From contig ML978178.1 of NCBI GenBank assembly GCA_010015745.1, positions 267,981 through 331,980 on the forward strand: 64,000 nt of DNA, in the 5' to 3' direction. Made by a program: the position numbers and the translations under genes. This document shows, in pieces, positions 12,682 through 24,345 of this stretch. Below the pieces are notes generated by a model. The model was given only the letters and a program-made list of their open reading frames with translations. It had not been told where the DNA came from and did no database searches. This DNA is from Setomelanomma holmii. Lineage: Eukaryota; Ascomycota; Dothideomycetes; Pleosporales; Phaeosphaeriaceae. How positions within the stretch are numbered: position 1 is the stretch's first letter; each line of letters opens with the position of its first letter.

Positions 12682-15600
12682 CTTTGTACGCAGAGCACGA
12701 TGCCAACGAAAGCAGAAGTGAGGCGGACCTTCAGCCTGTCTATGTTTGAGCTTAGATCGTTCGAAGCTGTATCGGGGTACGTTGCGTTTCGATTATGAAT
12801 CGATGAGCGGATGACGGAGCCTGCCTCTCTACCGTGATATCGTCTCGGTGCTGAATGAATCACAGCTTGATTTTCAGCGCGGTGTGTAACCAAGTCCAGG
12901 CCCGAAGGCATGCGACTCGGTGCCTGGTGAATGACTCTTTTACAGGGAGGGCGCAAAGAAAGGAGATGGACGAATGAAAATGTGTAGAGTATGGGGTGTC
13001 AAGACGGTAATGACTCTATCCTAGTAGCGCGATGGTGAGGTATTCATACTGTCGTGTGATGGGCTTAGGGTTGGGTAGCCAGCCGCGACAAAGCAAGACG
13101 CTGTGTCTGGTGTCGGCGATAAACGACAGAGGGGCCAACACCCTTGATTCAGATACTGATGTCGAGGGTTCCAACGAAAGACATCCAGTGACTCGGAGCC
13201 ATCATCTGTGCTATGAGCGAACTAGATCAGGAAAGGACAACGGATGATCGTGGAGAAGCGAGGGAAGCATCGATGCTGTGGACCGAGACATGCAGCAGTA
13301 TAGCGAGACACAAAAGAGAGGATTGGGCTGCACCATTGAGGGACTTGGGCCAACGGCTGGTAGCTCGGTCCTTCCGTAACGTCAAAGAGACCATCTGCCC
13401 TATGACGTTCCCTTGGAGTCTGGGATTGACCGGCAAGGATGAGTAGCGTGAATGGAGGCGTCGTGGTTCGTGGGGCGGTCCTGAAGTAAGTGCATGAAAC
13501 TAGTCAGAGAAGCAGACTTATTGGTAGCTTAGTATCGTCAGAGACGCCATGCTTGTCCCGGTCAGTGAGCTGGGAGTACCTGCATCGATCGCTACCACTA
13601 GGTTGGCAACATTAGTCGGGATGGCCGTGCAGTAATGACCTCGAATAGGGCTGAGGCAGTAATATTCAGCGGCATTAACCGAATTCGAGAAGAAAAGTCA
13701 CTTGGCAACTTCTTTCCCGGCCCCGACAAAAGCGTGGCGGTGCTTCAGCCTCCGGCTGCTGCTGCTTCGCGTGCTGGTGAGTCGACCTCATTACTCAAGC
13801 CAAGCCAGACGAGCTCGAGGCTGTCGAATGCTTACCATGGTCATTCACGGAATGAGGCCCTCCGTAAGATATCTCTCAGCTACTCTGCAGGTCACTGCGC
13901 GAAGGAAGGAAGGCGGGCGGACTTGGTTGTGGTGTATGCATGACGGCATTGCTTCGAGACTGGCTGGCAAGCCGATCGACGGCATATTGCAGGTACATGT
14001 CAGAGAGAAAATGCGAAGCTATCGCCGTCGGTGAGCAGTTATGGAGTCGTGGCTAGGCGCAAGAATTGGGGTTCAAAGAAGCCTGGAGTGGAGATCTGAA
14101 GGCGGTCGGAGATTTGAGGCGCAGTCCAATCAGTACTGGAAATGTCAGCAGAAGCAGTTGTGATTGGCTGCCAATATGGCGTTCGTGGCGCAGCACCCCA
14201 ATGCTGACCGCCGCAACATTGATAGTGCATCTCACGATGCTTGACATCATCTCAGAGCTAACGCCATGGCGCGGATCGAAGCAACGTGCACCACAATAAT
14301 GAGGACAACTGTCAAGCTCCTCCATGGAGCCAGACCGAGGACTTGACCGTCTTTTGAAGCAAGCTTTCTTCCGGTGAAAAACGAGGCCTAACATTCAAGG
14401 AAATATGTGCATTTTCGTCCATCATAGACATTCAGTAGTCTTAGATCTGACCGAAATACTCGCAGGGTCATGCAACATGCTTTGCGCGATGTCCAGGTTG
14501 GCGCCCTCACCTACAGCTGGCGCAGATGTGCATGCATGAGTCTTGCTATTGACTTCTGCTGCGTGCGTTCTGGGGGACTACCCTAGACACGCGAGGAGCT
14601 ACACAAAGAAGCATATTCCGATCTGCAGACAGTCCGGTCCGTTCACCGGTCAAGAAATGGGTTGCGTGCAAAAAACTTGCATACCACTTTCCCCCAGGGC
14701 CGACATGCTCTCTGAAAGGCCGTGTTTGCGCGCCCCATTTCGCCAACCCCAATTGCTTGCCCATGGTGGTATCCTCCCACTGCTTACCAATACTGTGCAC
14801 GAGAAAATTGTGATCCATGTCCACCACATAATATGTCTTTTGTACAAGGCGTATCCGCCGTGCACCCCTGAGCGTGCACAGTGCTCTGGGTGTTCTTGCA
14901 TTCAGCATCGTCGATCAGTGTATGGTGACGGGTCGCAACGGTACTCTGCGACGGATGCGCTGACCCACAGAGAGACAATGCAACCTTGTCTCAGACCATC
15001 GGAGTTGAATGCCCATGATTCTATTCAGGCCCCACACAACCAAGCGCCCTTGAGGACCAGCACGGGAAGGGCGTCCATCAGAACCATGTTTCAGCCGCAA
15101 CTTGTGGCTGGTGAAGGAGTACGGCTAACAGCGTGTCTGCTATTCTGGTCCTTGGGCAGAGACCACTAGCCATGTGGTAGATCTTGATGAAGACTTGTCG
15201 GCTCCAACAGGAGTGATCGTTCGGTAAAGGCCAACCTTGTCTGGCACAGCCACATCCCGGCTTTGCTGAGGCTGAAGAACGCTCAGGGTCCGGACTGACC
15301 TTCCGGTCACGTCAGATGGATGCCTGCGGCTGAAAGACCGATATCGCTAATGGGCTTCTTAGAGTTTCATGGAGCTAGAGATGGACCTGCGCGGACTTAA
15401 GGAAAGATGCTGGGGCTTGAAAGAGTGCATTTTCACCTGCATCGCATGTCAACATTGGTCATGCTGCGCGGTATGTTTGTCTTTGATTTAGTCCTACTCA
15501 TATATGAGAATAGCAATGAGTAGGGTGGAGAAGACACGGTCCTGCTAAAAACCTAATTCAATTTTCCACTGAAGGAATGTTGCTCCGAGACCATGGGGAG

Positions 15601-16594
15601 CTGATCGGGGAGCAGGCAAACGTGGTAACAGCAATGGCAATGCGACTCAGTACTTCTGAACGTCAGATTAGATCGTTCTACAGGTCGTGCGCGACGTCGT
15701 GACGACCCTCGGTCGTTGAAGAAGAAAAGATCGGGAAACTGTGCAGAAAAACTTGGGGTAAGTGCGCGTTGATTCTGGTCCGAGCTCAAGCTTGGCGGGT
15801 AGCGAGACAAAATCATCGCAGCCGAACACACTTCTGCCTCTTCACACACAATCATACACATCGAACGATTAATCAACGGCCGCACCCAGCATTAACGATG
15901 CGGTTGTCATATTTGCGTTCTAGAGCGATTCTACGGCACTTTTAGGCTTTTTGCATCGTTTTCCATGATGCTTGAAGCCACCTGCGTGACCATACATTTT
16001 CCTTAAAGCATCATCAATTATTAAAGGTTCCTGCGAAACTGAACTTGAGCACAATTGCCAATCGAGCTCCCCAATGTATTCCGGAACCGTCACAGAATTC
16101 GACTTGCCTGTCATCGAGCTTTGGCCGTCAAGCGAAGGCGAGGATGGCGCCAGTTGTGGCTTTTGGCGCTTGTATGCCACATCAGCAGCACGGGTCTTTG
16201 CCATTGCCCATGTTCGAACAAACATTCGTACTTATTGCTGCCCATGATACTGTTCTGCTAGAGATCACGTTAGACCTCTATTACGCCCAACCAGGGGCAC
16301 TGTGCTGTATTCAGGTAAAACGCTAGACCCAGGGTTCTGGGGCTCGCGGGATGCCATGTGTGATGCTTGACGGATGCATTACTCGTCATCGCGTCCCGAC
16401 TAAGGCCTCTTCGACATCCCCTTTTGCCCTGCATCTTCTGCTCTGCCATGGAGTTATTCTTACTTCAGTAACTGTTGCTACATCACAGGCGCATATCGCC
16501 TCCACTTGCCTCGCATCCCACGTGTCGCCCTCGTGCACGTTCTGCCGCTCCTTCATCCTGTCACTCGTGCGACCCGTCCATCGTTCCGAACAAG
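12682..16594. other. Long gene-free region (~3.9 kb)
   Basis: This is the longest gene-free stretch of the window, between the divergent bZIP-like (-) and ArfGAP (+) genes. The longest frame, 14543-15169 (+, 208 codons), opens at a TTG, is rich in His, Cys and Pro and matches no family I know. No tRNA, 5S rRNA, transposon end or terminal repeat was recognised. It may hold long regulatory regions, as many fungal transcription-factor genes have. Confidence 0.5.
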
Positions 16595-18747
16595 ATGGCA
16601 TCCGCCCTGAACAAGCGCCAACAAGCGCGTAATGAGCGAGCGCTCCAGGAGTTGATAAAGACAGTGCCCGGGAATAGCACATGTACCGACTGCGGTGCAA
16701 AGAATCCAGGTAAGTGCTTGCGCGCATGCCCCCGAAGACGTGCTGACAATTCATCGCAGGATGGGCAAGCTGGAGCGTGAGTACCCAGAATCCACGACAC
16801 GATCCGAGTCTCTCCCCGATAGATCGATCCGAGTACACGAATGCAAGCTGACCTTCCCCGTAGCTGGGCATCTTCCTGTGTATGCGATGCGCTGCCCTAC
16901 ACCGAAAATTGGGCACACACATTTCCAAAGTCAAATCGCTGAGCATGGACAAATGGGACAACGCGCAAGTTGATGTATAGATGTCGTTCTCCTAGCAAAG
17001 GAACCCTCATCCACTGACTATTGTCCAGAACATGAAGCGCATTGGGAACTCCGAGTCCAACAAGACATACAACCCACGTAATGTGAAACCCCAGCTACCC
17101 ATCGACATCGACGAGGTCGACAGCGCAATGGAAAGGTACATACGGCAGAAGTATGAGCAACGCATATACATGCACGATCCGCGGCCGAACACGCGACAAA
17201 ACACAGGTAGCACGAGCTCAGACGATAGGCCGCCTCCGCTACCTCCCAAACCCACCGGTCGCTTTGGCTTTGGGCTGCGGAAAGCTGCTACCTCACCGCG
17301 GAACCTCACACCTCCGGTATCACCTGGGCTTGGAAGCTTCGGACAAGACTCTCCTCAGCGCGTCAACAAGCCGTCCAGAGTATTTGGGTCAAACATACAT
17401 ACGTCTGGAGATGGGATGGAATCGAAATTGGCGACCTTGCGAGATATGGGCTTCCCAGACGAGAAGAGGAACTCTACAGTACTTAAGGGACTTAATGGTA
17501 ACCTGGATCGCACGGTGGAGGCATTAATTAGGCTGGGAGAGCAAAATCCGGCAAGATCGAGGGAGATTACACCGACTCCGCCAGCCAAGCCTGACGCCAA
17601 TGGCCTCAGTTTTGACAGAACGCAGACGGCACCGGCTGCGACATCGTCGATGAATCCTTTTGATGCTTTGGATGCGGTTGCGGTACCTCCTCAGCATGCA
17701 CAACAGTTGCAGACACAGCAACCACCCTACTCGGGACCCTCTTCACAGACGGTTTCCCCCTCCAATTCCTACAATCCATTCTTGACACAGGCACAGCAGA
17801 TGTCACAGCACCAGCAGAACGCTCCTCAGCAACCTCAGCAGAACTATTCGTACCAGCAAAACCCCTTTGGCCAGCAGCAGCAACCAAGTCTCGAACAGTC
17901 GTTTCAAAATATGCAAGTCTCGAATCAGCAAACCCAGCAATTGTTTCCGAACCGGACAGGAGGTTATGGCACAACTCAGCCACCATTTGCTCAGACGAAT
18001 CCTTTCCAACAGTCCTTCACGCCTCCACCCATGCCACAGATACCCGAGCAATATAGCTCCTTTTTCCAGCCGCAGCCTCAGTATCAATCTATGTCCTCAC
18101 CCACAAGTCCAGGAAACCCCTTCCTCAAGTCTTCTAAGAGTCAGATCTTTTCGCCCACGACCGCAAGCAATTCGAACCCTTATGGCCGACAGCCCACGCA
18201 ACAGCATTTTCCACAATCGCAAGCATCCAACCCATTCGTGGGGCAACAACAAGCGCAGGCTTCATCTTCTCAACCTTCAAATCCATGGCAGAACCAGCAG
18301 CAAAACTATCAGCAAACATCTTTCCAACAGCACCAGACTGCTCAACAACCTAGCTTTGCGGAGCAGCAGAATTACTCGCAGTCCATGCAACCACAATATC
18401 AGCAATCTGGCTTTCAGCAACACCAGCAAACTGGCCTGCAGCAGTCTGCTAATCCGTTCGACAAGAATTCTATTCTGGCACTTTACAATTATCCACAGCT
18501 CGCCCCTCAGCGGACTGAACAACAGCAGCCTTCATCTGCGCTAGCACCTACAACAGCACCTGCAGCTCCTTCCGGCCATATGAATCCATTTGCCAACAGC
18601 CAAAGCGGTCAGCAAGGTCAGCCACTTTCCGCCGCGCAAACGCAAGGTGTCCGGCATGTGAGTAACGAGAGCGTGGACTTTTCTGGCTTAAGTGGGAGAT
18701 ACTCTCCCGACGCATTCACAGGTCTGAGTGCGAGCTTCAGGCGATGA
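16595..18747 (+). CDS. GTS1: ArfGAP with UBA domain and Gln-rich tail (Gts1-like)
   Basis: Four exons: 16595-16709, 16760-16776 (only 17 nt), 16864-16974 and 17029-18747; 653 aa. ArfGAP proteins stimulate GTP hydrolysis by Arf GTPases in vesicle traffic. The zinc finger C-x2-C-x16-C-x2-C is assembled across exons 1-3 (CTDCGAKNPG, WASWS, LGIFLCMRCAALHRKLGTH); the Arg after ALH is the expected arginine finger. A UBA domain follows at about residues 209-250 (MESKLATLRDMGFPDE). Residues ~290-620 are Gln/Pro-rich with many NPF and similar motifs (NPFDAL, NPFLTQ, NPFGQQ), the type of signal bound by EH-domain endocytic adaptors. ArfGAP, UBA and a Gln-rich tail is the Gts1 architecture. The last exon carries the start frame from an in-frame AACATG at 17029. 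Confidence 0.9.
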
Positions 18748-19692
18748 GCATGTTTTGATGTGCATACTTGGTCGGCGCGGCTTTTACTGAAAGGCCCCGC
18801 TAGTTTGGGTATATGAGGGGACATGTGTTGAATGACCACAAAGTCACGATTCGTCTTATGCGATACAAGGTAGTGAGCACCGTAATAGACCTAATTATTC
18901 TTTCGTTCAAATCATCAAGTCGACAGTGTGCTCACCAAGCTTCACAAGCACAATCCAGAGCCGAATTGTTACTTGACACCAAACTAACATGACAAGACCC
19001 TGAATGACTTCAGTGGGTCTTTGTTTTATTGACTTGCATGTAGATTTCCTCAACATTCGTCCAACCTCGCATCCGCAAAAGTTACAGCAAACTTGACGCC
19101 TAACCAATGGCATTGACAATGCATGGGTTCACGCAAAACATTGTACATGTGCTCAAGCTCCGCACGGCAGCGGTGGTTGGGCGGTCCCTGCAGAAGCGCC
19201 CCAACCACCAAAAAGCGGTCTGTTAGCTTTGCGGCGATCACCTTGCGCAGCTCCACAAGTTCGTAGCTCCCACTCCCGCTGCCGAGTTGCACGTTCTCTC
19301 CCACCGATCCCCAACTGTGCGAAGAGAGTCGCAGTGACATTTGCACTGCGTATCCTAGACTTGAGGGTGCTGCTGTGCGACACGATAAGACGAGCGGCGC
19401 ACGAGTAAGAGCCTGGGATTTGGAAAGCTGATCAAGAAGGCAATTGAAGCCCAATTCCGACCCACCCACACCGGACCACAAGATCCAGACCGTTGCGCTG
19501 GCAAGAAAGAGACATTGCGACCATATCTCGCGCAGCAAGTGAATGCGCTGGGCCTCGCGATATACCCACGTCCACCGCATCCCACAGACCGCAAGCCGCG
19601 CATCGTCGTCGTCCTCACATTCATCCGTCCCTCTAACAACCCTCCTCACACCCAAACCCACCTTACAAACCTCCTACACATCCGCCGACACC
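18748..19692. other. Intergenic, no gene seen
   Basis: Tandem spacing between two plus-strand genes. It should hold the ArfGAP 3' UTR and the promoter of the Gly-rich gene. Overlapping open frames on the minus strand (19050-19661) lack motifs. Confidence 0.5.
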
Positions 19693-20232
19693 ATGGGCTG
19701 GCTCCCGAACCCATTCGGCTCGCCGCGCCGCTCCTCAAGCCGACCAGGCTACGCGCGCAGTTACGCCGGCTCGTCGTACTCGACTTCACATCGCGCCGGC
19801 ACATCGCGCTACAAGCGGTCGCCGCGCGACGGATACATATCCTACCTATACGCCAAGGTGCGCCACTTTCTGCGCGAGATATGGCGCTACGCACAACGGC
19901 ATCCGTACAAGGTGTTTTTCATGGTCATCATGCCGCTGGTCAGTGGCGGTGTGCTGCATAAGCTAGCGAGGCAATTTGGCGTCAATTTGCCCGAGATGGG
20001 CGGGCATGGGGCGAGGGGTGGACATAGTGGTGCGGGACATGGAAGTAGTTCGAGCTACTATGGGTCCGCGGGTTATGGGGATGAGTACAGTGGAGGTCGT
20101 GGTGGTGGTGGCGGCGGATTCGGAGGACTGGATATGCAGAGCATTGCAGGTGGGATTGGGACGGCGCAGAGTTTGGCGGGTGGGATAAGTGGGTTGGCGA
20201 GTTTGGCGGGCATGGCGAGCAAGTTTATGTGA
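19693..20232 (+). CDS. Small Gly-rich membrane protein, unknown function
   Basis: Single exon, 179 aa. The ATG at 19693 sits in a good context (ACACCATGG); the frame is open further upstream but without family-like sequence. N-terminus is Ser/Arg/Tyr-rich (residues 1-45); a helical basic block YLYAKVRHFLREIWRYAQR (~49-67) precedes a likely membrane segment KVFFMVIMPLVSGGVLHKLA (~71-90). The second half is strongly Gly-rich (runs of GGG near 20101) and ends in a pattern of small residues, GGIGTAQSLAGGISGLASLAG. This resembles a small family of fungal proteins of unknown role. It converges on the J-domain gene. Confidence 0.75.
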   Translation: MGWLPNPFGSPRRSSSRPGYARSYAGSSYSTSHRAGTSRYKRSPRDGYISYLYAKVRHFLREIWRYAQRHPYKVFFMVIMPLVSGGVLHKLARQFGVNLPEMGGHGARGGHSGAGHGSSSSYYGSAGYGDEYSGGRGGGGGGFGGLDMQSIAGGIGTAQSLAGGISGLASLAGMASKFM

Positions 20233-20660
20233 AGACATACGAGATGTACGACAAGAACGTGTGATACGTGGAAAAGAGTTGGATTGTTTGCAAGGTCCAT
20301 TGTTTATGAATGAAGCATGAGGGAAGCAGCACGATACCGTATATGCTTATAGCGATTCGATGATAAGAGCCTAGTCTCGGTCGAGGCCCAGGCACGCTCT
20401 TATCACACTGTCTGTAGAGCCATATGGCTCTGGCGTTTGGGAGCAATTGGAGGTCTTTTGATAATAATTCGAGCTCGCTCAGAAGTTCGCTAATGACTTA
20501 ATTCGTGTTCTGTCTATGACTACATCCTAAGCAAAGAGGCCATTCAAATACTCACACATGACCGGACATCATTACTGCAAAGAAACCAATCCGCCCGACT
20601 CCATGCCTCAGCCCAAAAATCAATACGAGCAGTCATTTCAGACATGCCCTCTGGCATCGC
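20233..20660. other. Convergent 3' flanks
   Basis: 428 bp between two convergent stop codons. Nothing beyond probable 3' UTRs is seen. Confidence 0.6.
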
Positions 20661-21411
20661 CTAGCCCGAGACTACATTTGCAAACACCTTCGCCGCAAGG
20701 TTACTAAGCAACTTCGCCTTATCTCCCTGTGGCAGCTCCCTGAACACCTCATACACGCTCTTCCCCTTCGCATCCCTCACACTACCCAACCTGTTCCCCG
20801 CGACCGCACCCGCAACCATACCAGGAAAGTTAGCCACAATGAAGCCCATAGCACCACCACTCAACCCACCCACAATCGACCAGAACTTGCCCGTCGGCGA
20901 CGCATCTTGATTCGCCATGCCCTCCTCCCTCAGCATCTCCTCGAATATCCCACCAAACTGCTCCTCGCTGAACCGATTGTGTGACTCCTCCGTATTCCCC
21001 GCCGGTGCACTCCCAAACCCAAACGCACTCCACGGAAACCCACCAAATCCTGCGCCGGCGCCTGCATTCTGCCTGGGCACTTCGTCGTCAAACTCCTCTT
21101 CTGGCGTCGCCGTCGTGCCGGTCCAGCTGTTGTACGTCCTGGCAGCATCGTAGTCACGGCGGCGGGTGGGGTCGGATAGAGTGTAGTAAGCGTCGTTGAT
21201 TTGCTGGAAGCGTTTTGTGCGCGCGGTGCGTTCTGGGGAGTCGGAGGGGACGCGGTCCGGGTGGTGTTTTAGGGCGGCTTTTTTGTAGGCGTCGCGGATC
21301 TGTTGTTGGGTCGCTTTGGAGTCGACTTCGAGCACTTTGTAATAGTCTGTGCCTGCTGGGGTGGGTGTTAGTGGCAGCCTCGTGGTGATGGTGGAGGATG
21401 GACATGCTCAT
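20661..21411 (-). CDS. J-domain (DnaJ-like) co-chaperone, GC-AG first intron
   Basis: Two coding exons: 21411-21408 (4 nt, ATG plus A) and 21352-20661; 231 aa. J domains recruit and activate Hsp70. The domain is at the N-terminus: DYYKVLEVDSKATQQQIRDA, HHPDR (the required HPD), RFQQINDAYYTLSDPTRRRD. The large frame has no ATG before the J domain; joining it to ATGA through a 55-bp intron with donor GCATGT, branch CACTAAC and acceptor CAG gives M-S-T-D-Y-Y-K, as expected for this family. Every CAG acceptor here has the same phase, and no GT donor gives the right phase. The C-terminal half has a Gly/Ala hydrophobic stretch (GGLSGGAMGFIVANFPGM, ~150-185), perhaps membrane associated. Which Hsp70 or compartment it serves is unknown. 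Confidence 0.85.
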
Positions 21412-22846
21412 GATTGTGGGAGTGTATGTGGATGCTTGTGTTGGGAATTTGGTAGGTAAGTGGGAAAGACTTGGATTTGGTAGGAGTAGGTTTTCGAAAG
21501 TCTAGGTTGTAGTAGGTCCAGGGCGCACAACTTCGCGACGTAAACGCGGCTCAAAGAGCAAGGTGGTTTCGCGGTTCGCATGACGTAGGTGTTTGTATGC
21601 GGGGGCTAGACCAAAATGAGTCGCGCGTTTTGACCACTATTGCGCACTTCATGTCCTCCTTCAACTCTACACTTCCAAGCCAGCCGAAATCTTTCGTCCT
21701 TATTGAAGTTCTAGACGTGAAGGCCTCAGAGCGAGGCAATGCCACGCTCGAAGTAGAGGAGCAGGAAATGGCCCCTCAATGCAGATCGATCGCATCTATG
21801 AAGCATGGCATAACATGAGATGGCTCAAGCAGTACCTCAGCTCCATGTCGATACAACTTTCGTGGGAATTGATTATGGTGCATTCTCAGACTTCTGTGTC
21901 CCTGCACATTCCCGTGTAAGATAAGTAGTATCCTAATCTCGCAGCAGGGCTAACATGATTGATATTTTGCACCTTGCGGCAACGCCTTTGCAGACCGAAA
22001 AGGTTCATGACTTGTGATCTTGCCGACCGGTGAGCTAGATCGCTACATACATATGAGCTTGACATCACCATACATCCACAACAAAAAGGAAAATTGGTTC
22101 AACATGCTCCCAATCGGAGGTAAATCCATTCAGAGTCGAGCCACGATGCAGTGGTGATGGGACATTTCAGTATATCCGCCCATAACGTACTGCATCAAAG
22201 CCTCCGAGTTCCGAAAGATCACGACACCCGAATCTATATGCATGACGGACGAGGACGGCGCAAGTCTTTGTACACTCTGTCGCACCCTGCAGAGCAGCAC
22301 CGCGTTCAACAATGATGGCATTCTTAGCCATGCAGCGATGACCGAATACGACAGCGGTGAAGGATTGTGAGAATTATGAAAGGTGCAAAGTGCGAACAGT
22401 CACAATTGTCTAGTTCGTTTGGTACAGCACCAGGCCATGCAACAATACATGACTGATCAAGGAGAGGCTCTCTCTACTCAGATCACCCTTTCGCAACACC
22501 TTGTATGACCTCAAAACCTTTGTTATGTAGCGACTACGGTAGGCAAAATCTACTGGAGATATCCAAGCTTCTGTAAGACGGCAAAATCATGATGGATCGT
22601 AGTTCGCGACGGTGGAGCTCATTGGGCACGAATTGCTGCGGTAATTGGTGACGGAGTAGATTCGGGAGCCTGTCAATGACTTCATTAGCCTGATCGGACA
22701 ACGACTGTCAATAGATCATCCAGTTAGACACGTTACCTGACACGAGTGTGCTTGTTCGCTGTTCCATCGCAAGACTTCGTCATCATCCGTGCTCATGAAG
22801 GCTAGCACACCTATTCCACTTCAACCGGCAAATCCACATCGATGCC
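21412..22846. other. Divergent intergenic region, no gene seen
   Basis: Shared upstream region of the J-protein (-) and the hydrolase (+). No recognisable coding or RNA feature; only short motif-less frames. Confidence 0.5.
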
Positions 22847-23957
22847 ATGAAGATGAGAAGGCTCCTGCCCGGTATGGTGAAAACCATGCTGCTCGTTATG
22901 GCGTCTTCTTGGTCCGCATTCCTACTTATCAACATTTTAGGCAATATTATCCTTCCACCACGGTCATCTGTGCTTCCGAACTTTTCCTACGGTTCAAGCA
23001 AAGCACAAACTTCCATTCCAAGAGTTAAGTAAGTGCCGTGCAAGTTCTAGTGGTCGACGCGTGGCTAATCAGCTTTGGCAGCATCATCTTCGTTCATGGT
23101 CTTGGATCCAATCCGACCACAACGTGGCGTAAGCCAGTTTTCGTGAGCGCAGTACCTTTCTTTTTGGTTTCTTGGACTGAAGGTTTCCTCCCCGACGACA
23201 TTCCAAATATGCAGGCATGGTACTTCATTTATGACTCGACCGTGTATAATGATGCACCTCGGAAAACTATAGGAGATATAGCTGACGAGCTGCTATTGTA
23301 TCTGAGCAGCGGTGCTATCGGACACAAGCTTGTATTTGTCGTACATAGCTACGGAGGTATAGTAGTGAAGGAGGTAAGACCCAGATGGACTGTGCTCTTG
23401 TGCAAATACTACCAAGTTTGAGGCGATCATACGTGCAGCATCACGTAATAGAACCCACTCGGATCTCCTGCGATCGATAGTAGGCATCATCTTTCTCGGT
23501 ACGCCTCATGTGGGCATGTATTATGCCTGTTGCGCCAGCGGTCTAGCACGCATGCTTTTTATGCTCTGCTCGAACCCGCAGCTGCACACACAACTCCAAA
23601 TCAACTCATCATTTCTGCAGCTTCAACACACGGAGTTCATGAAGCATACTTCACATATCAATATGGTCAATTTCTTCGAGACAAAAGGCACGGAGATGAC
23701 GAAAGGACGCTTTGGATTGCCAACACTCAGAATACATGTATGTCAGACCCATGATCTATCCTTGTTCGTCATTGAGATTAACAGCCATCCAGCTCATCCC
23801 GAAAGGAATAGCCACTCTTGACGCCCCAAATATAGAGAATCATTCCATCGACACCGATCAGAGTGGTCTAAACAAGTACAACTCTAGAGACGAACCGGGT
23901 TATCGGAAAATCGTAATCGTGCTTCGTCGGATGATGGAAGCCGCGGCTTTATCGTAG
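22847..23957 (+). CDS. Membrane-anchored SERAC1/NLR-type alpha/beta hydrolase
   Basis: Four exons: 22847-23028, 23082-23373, 23423-23737, 23793-23957; introns of 53, 49, 49 and... the three introns are 53, 49 and 55 bp; 317 aa. A hydrophobic N-terminal segment (MLLVMASSWSAFLLINILGN) looks like a signal anchor. The rest follows the SERAC1/PGAP1-like lipase pattern: IIFVHGLGSNPTTTW (oxyanion region, ~62-76), LPDDIPNMQAW, FIYDS, and VHSYGGIVVKE with the nucleophile Ser near residue 150, then IIFLGTPH. This domain also forms the N-terminal effector part of many fungal NLR-like proteins, but no NACHT or repeat domain follows here. The usual His-containing motif near the C-terminus (D-H-S-G-I-x-K-F) reads D-Q-S-G-L-N-K-Y, so the catalytic His may be missing. 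Activity is therefore uncertain. The last intron is the least secure join. Confidence 0.75.
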
Positions 23958-24345
23958 GCAAGTGATCTGGTCCTGTATCCAAGGAACGAGCAGCGAGCAG
24001 TGGAATTGGATGCGTGTGAAGGGGCCATTGGGGTGGGTTTCGTTGCAGTGCTGTATAGCTGCATGGAGTTAGCGGTGTATATCAGTAGCCTGATGAATGG
24101 TCGAGGAGGTGGCCAGATGCCATGTGAGGAGATATGGGTTGAGAAGTTGATGTGCTGAAGCCCCTTAGGAATCGTCATCTTGCGCGTCTGATGCGGTCAA
24201 GCCATACTCGCCGCCTGCCTGGCATTCATGCGTCTATGCTTCGAAGCCTAGCAAGCCTGCGCTGACCACACCAGCACAACAACAAGCCCACCCACTACAT
24301 AAGTACACAACAGGAAATAGCACACTCCATCTGCGAAACCGGAGC
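23958..24345. other. Convergent flanks, no gene seen
   Basis: Between the hydrolase stop and the 3' end of a minus-strand hypothetical gene. No supported feature. Confidence 0.5.

Noticed and set aside
12446..12956. Longer N-terminus for the bZIP-like protein
   Set aside because: The extension reads through a GT/poly-G microsatellite and has no conserved-looking sequence; ATG 12611 is better placed.
14543..15169. 208-codon plus-strand frame in the long intergenic region
   Set aside because: It begins at TTG, has unusual His/Cys/Pro composition and overlaps minus-strand frames; no family resemblance.
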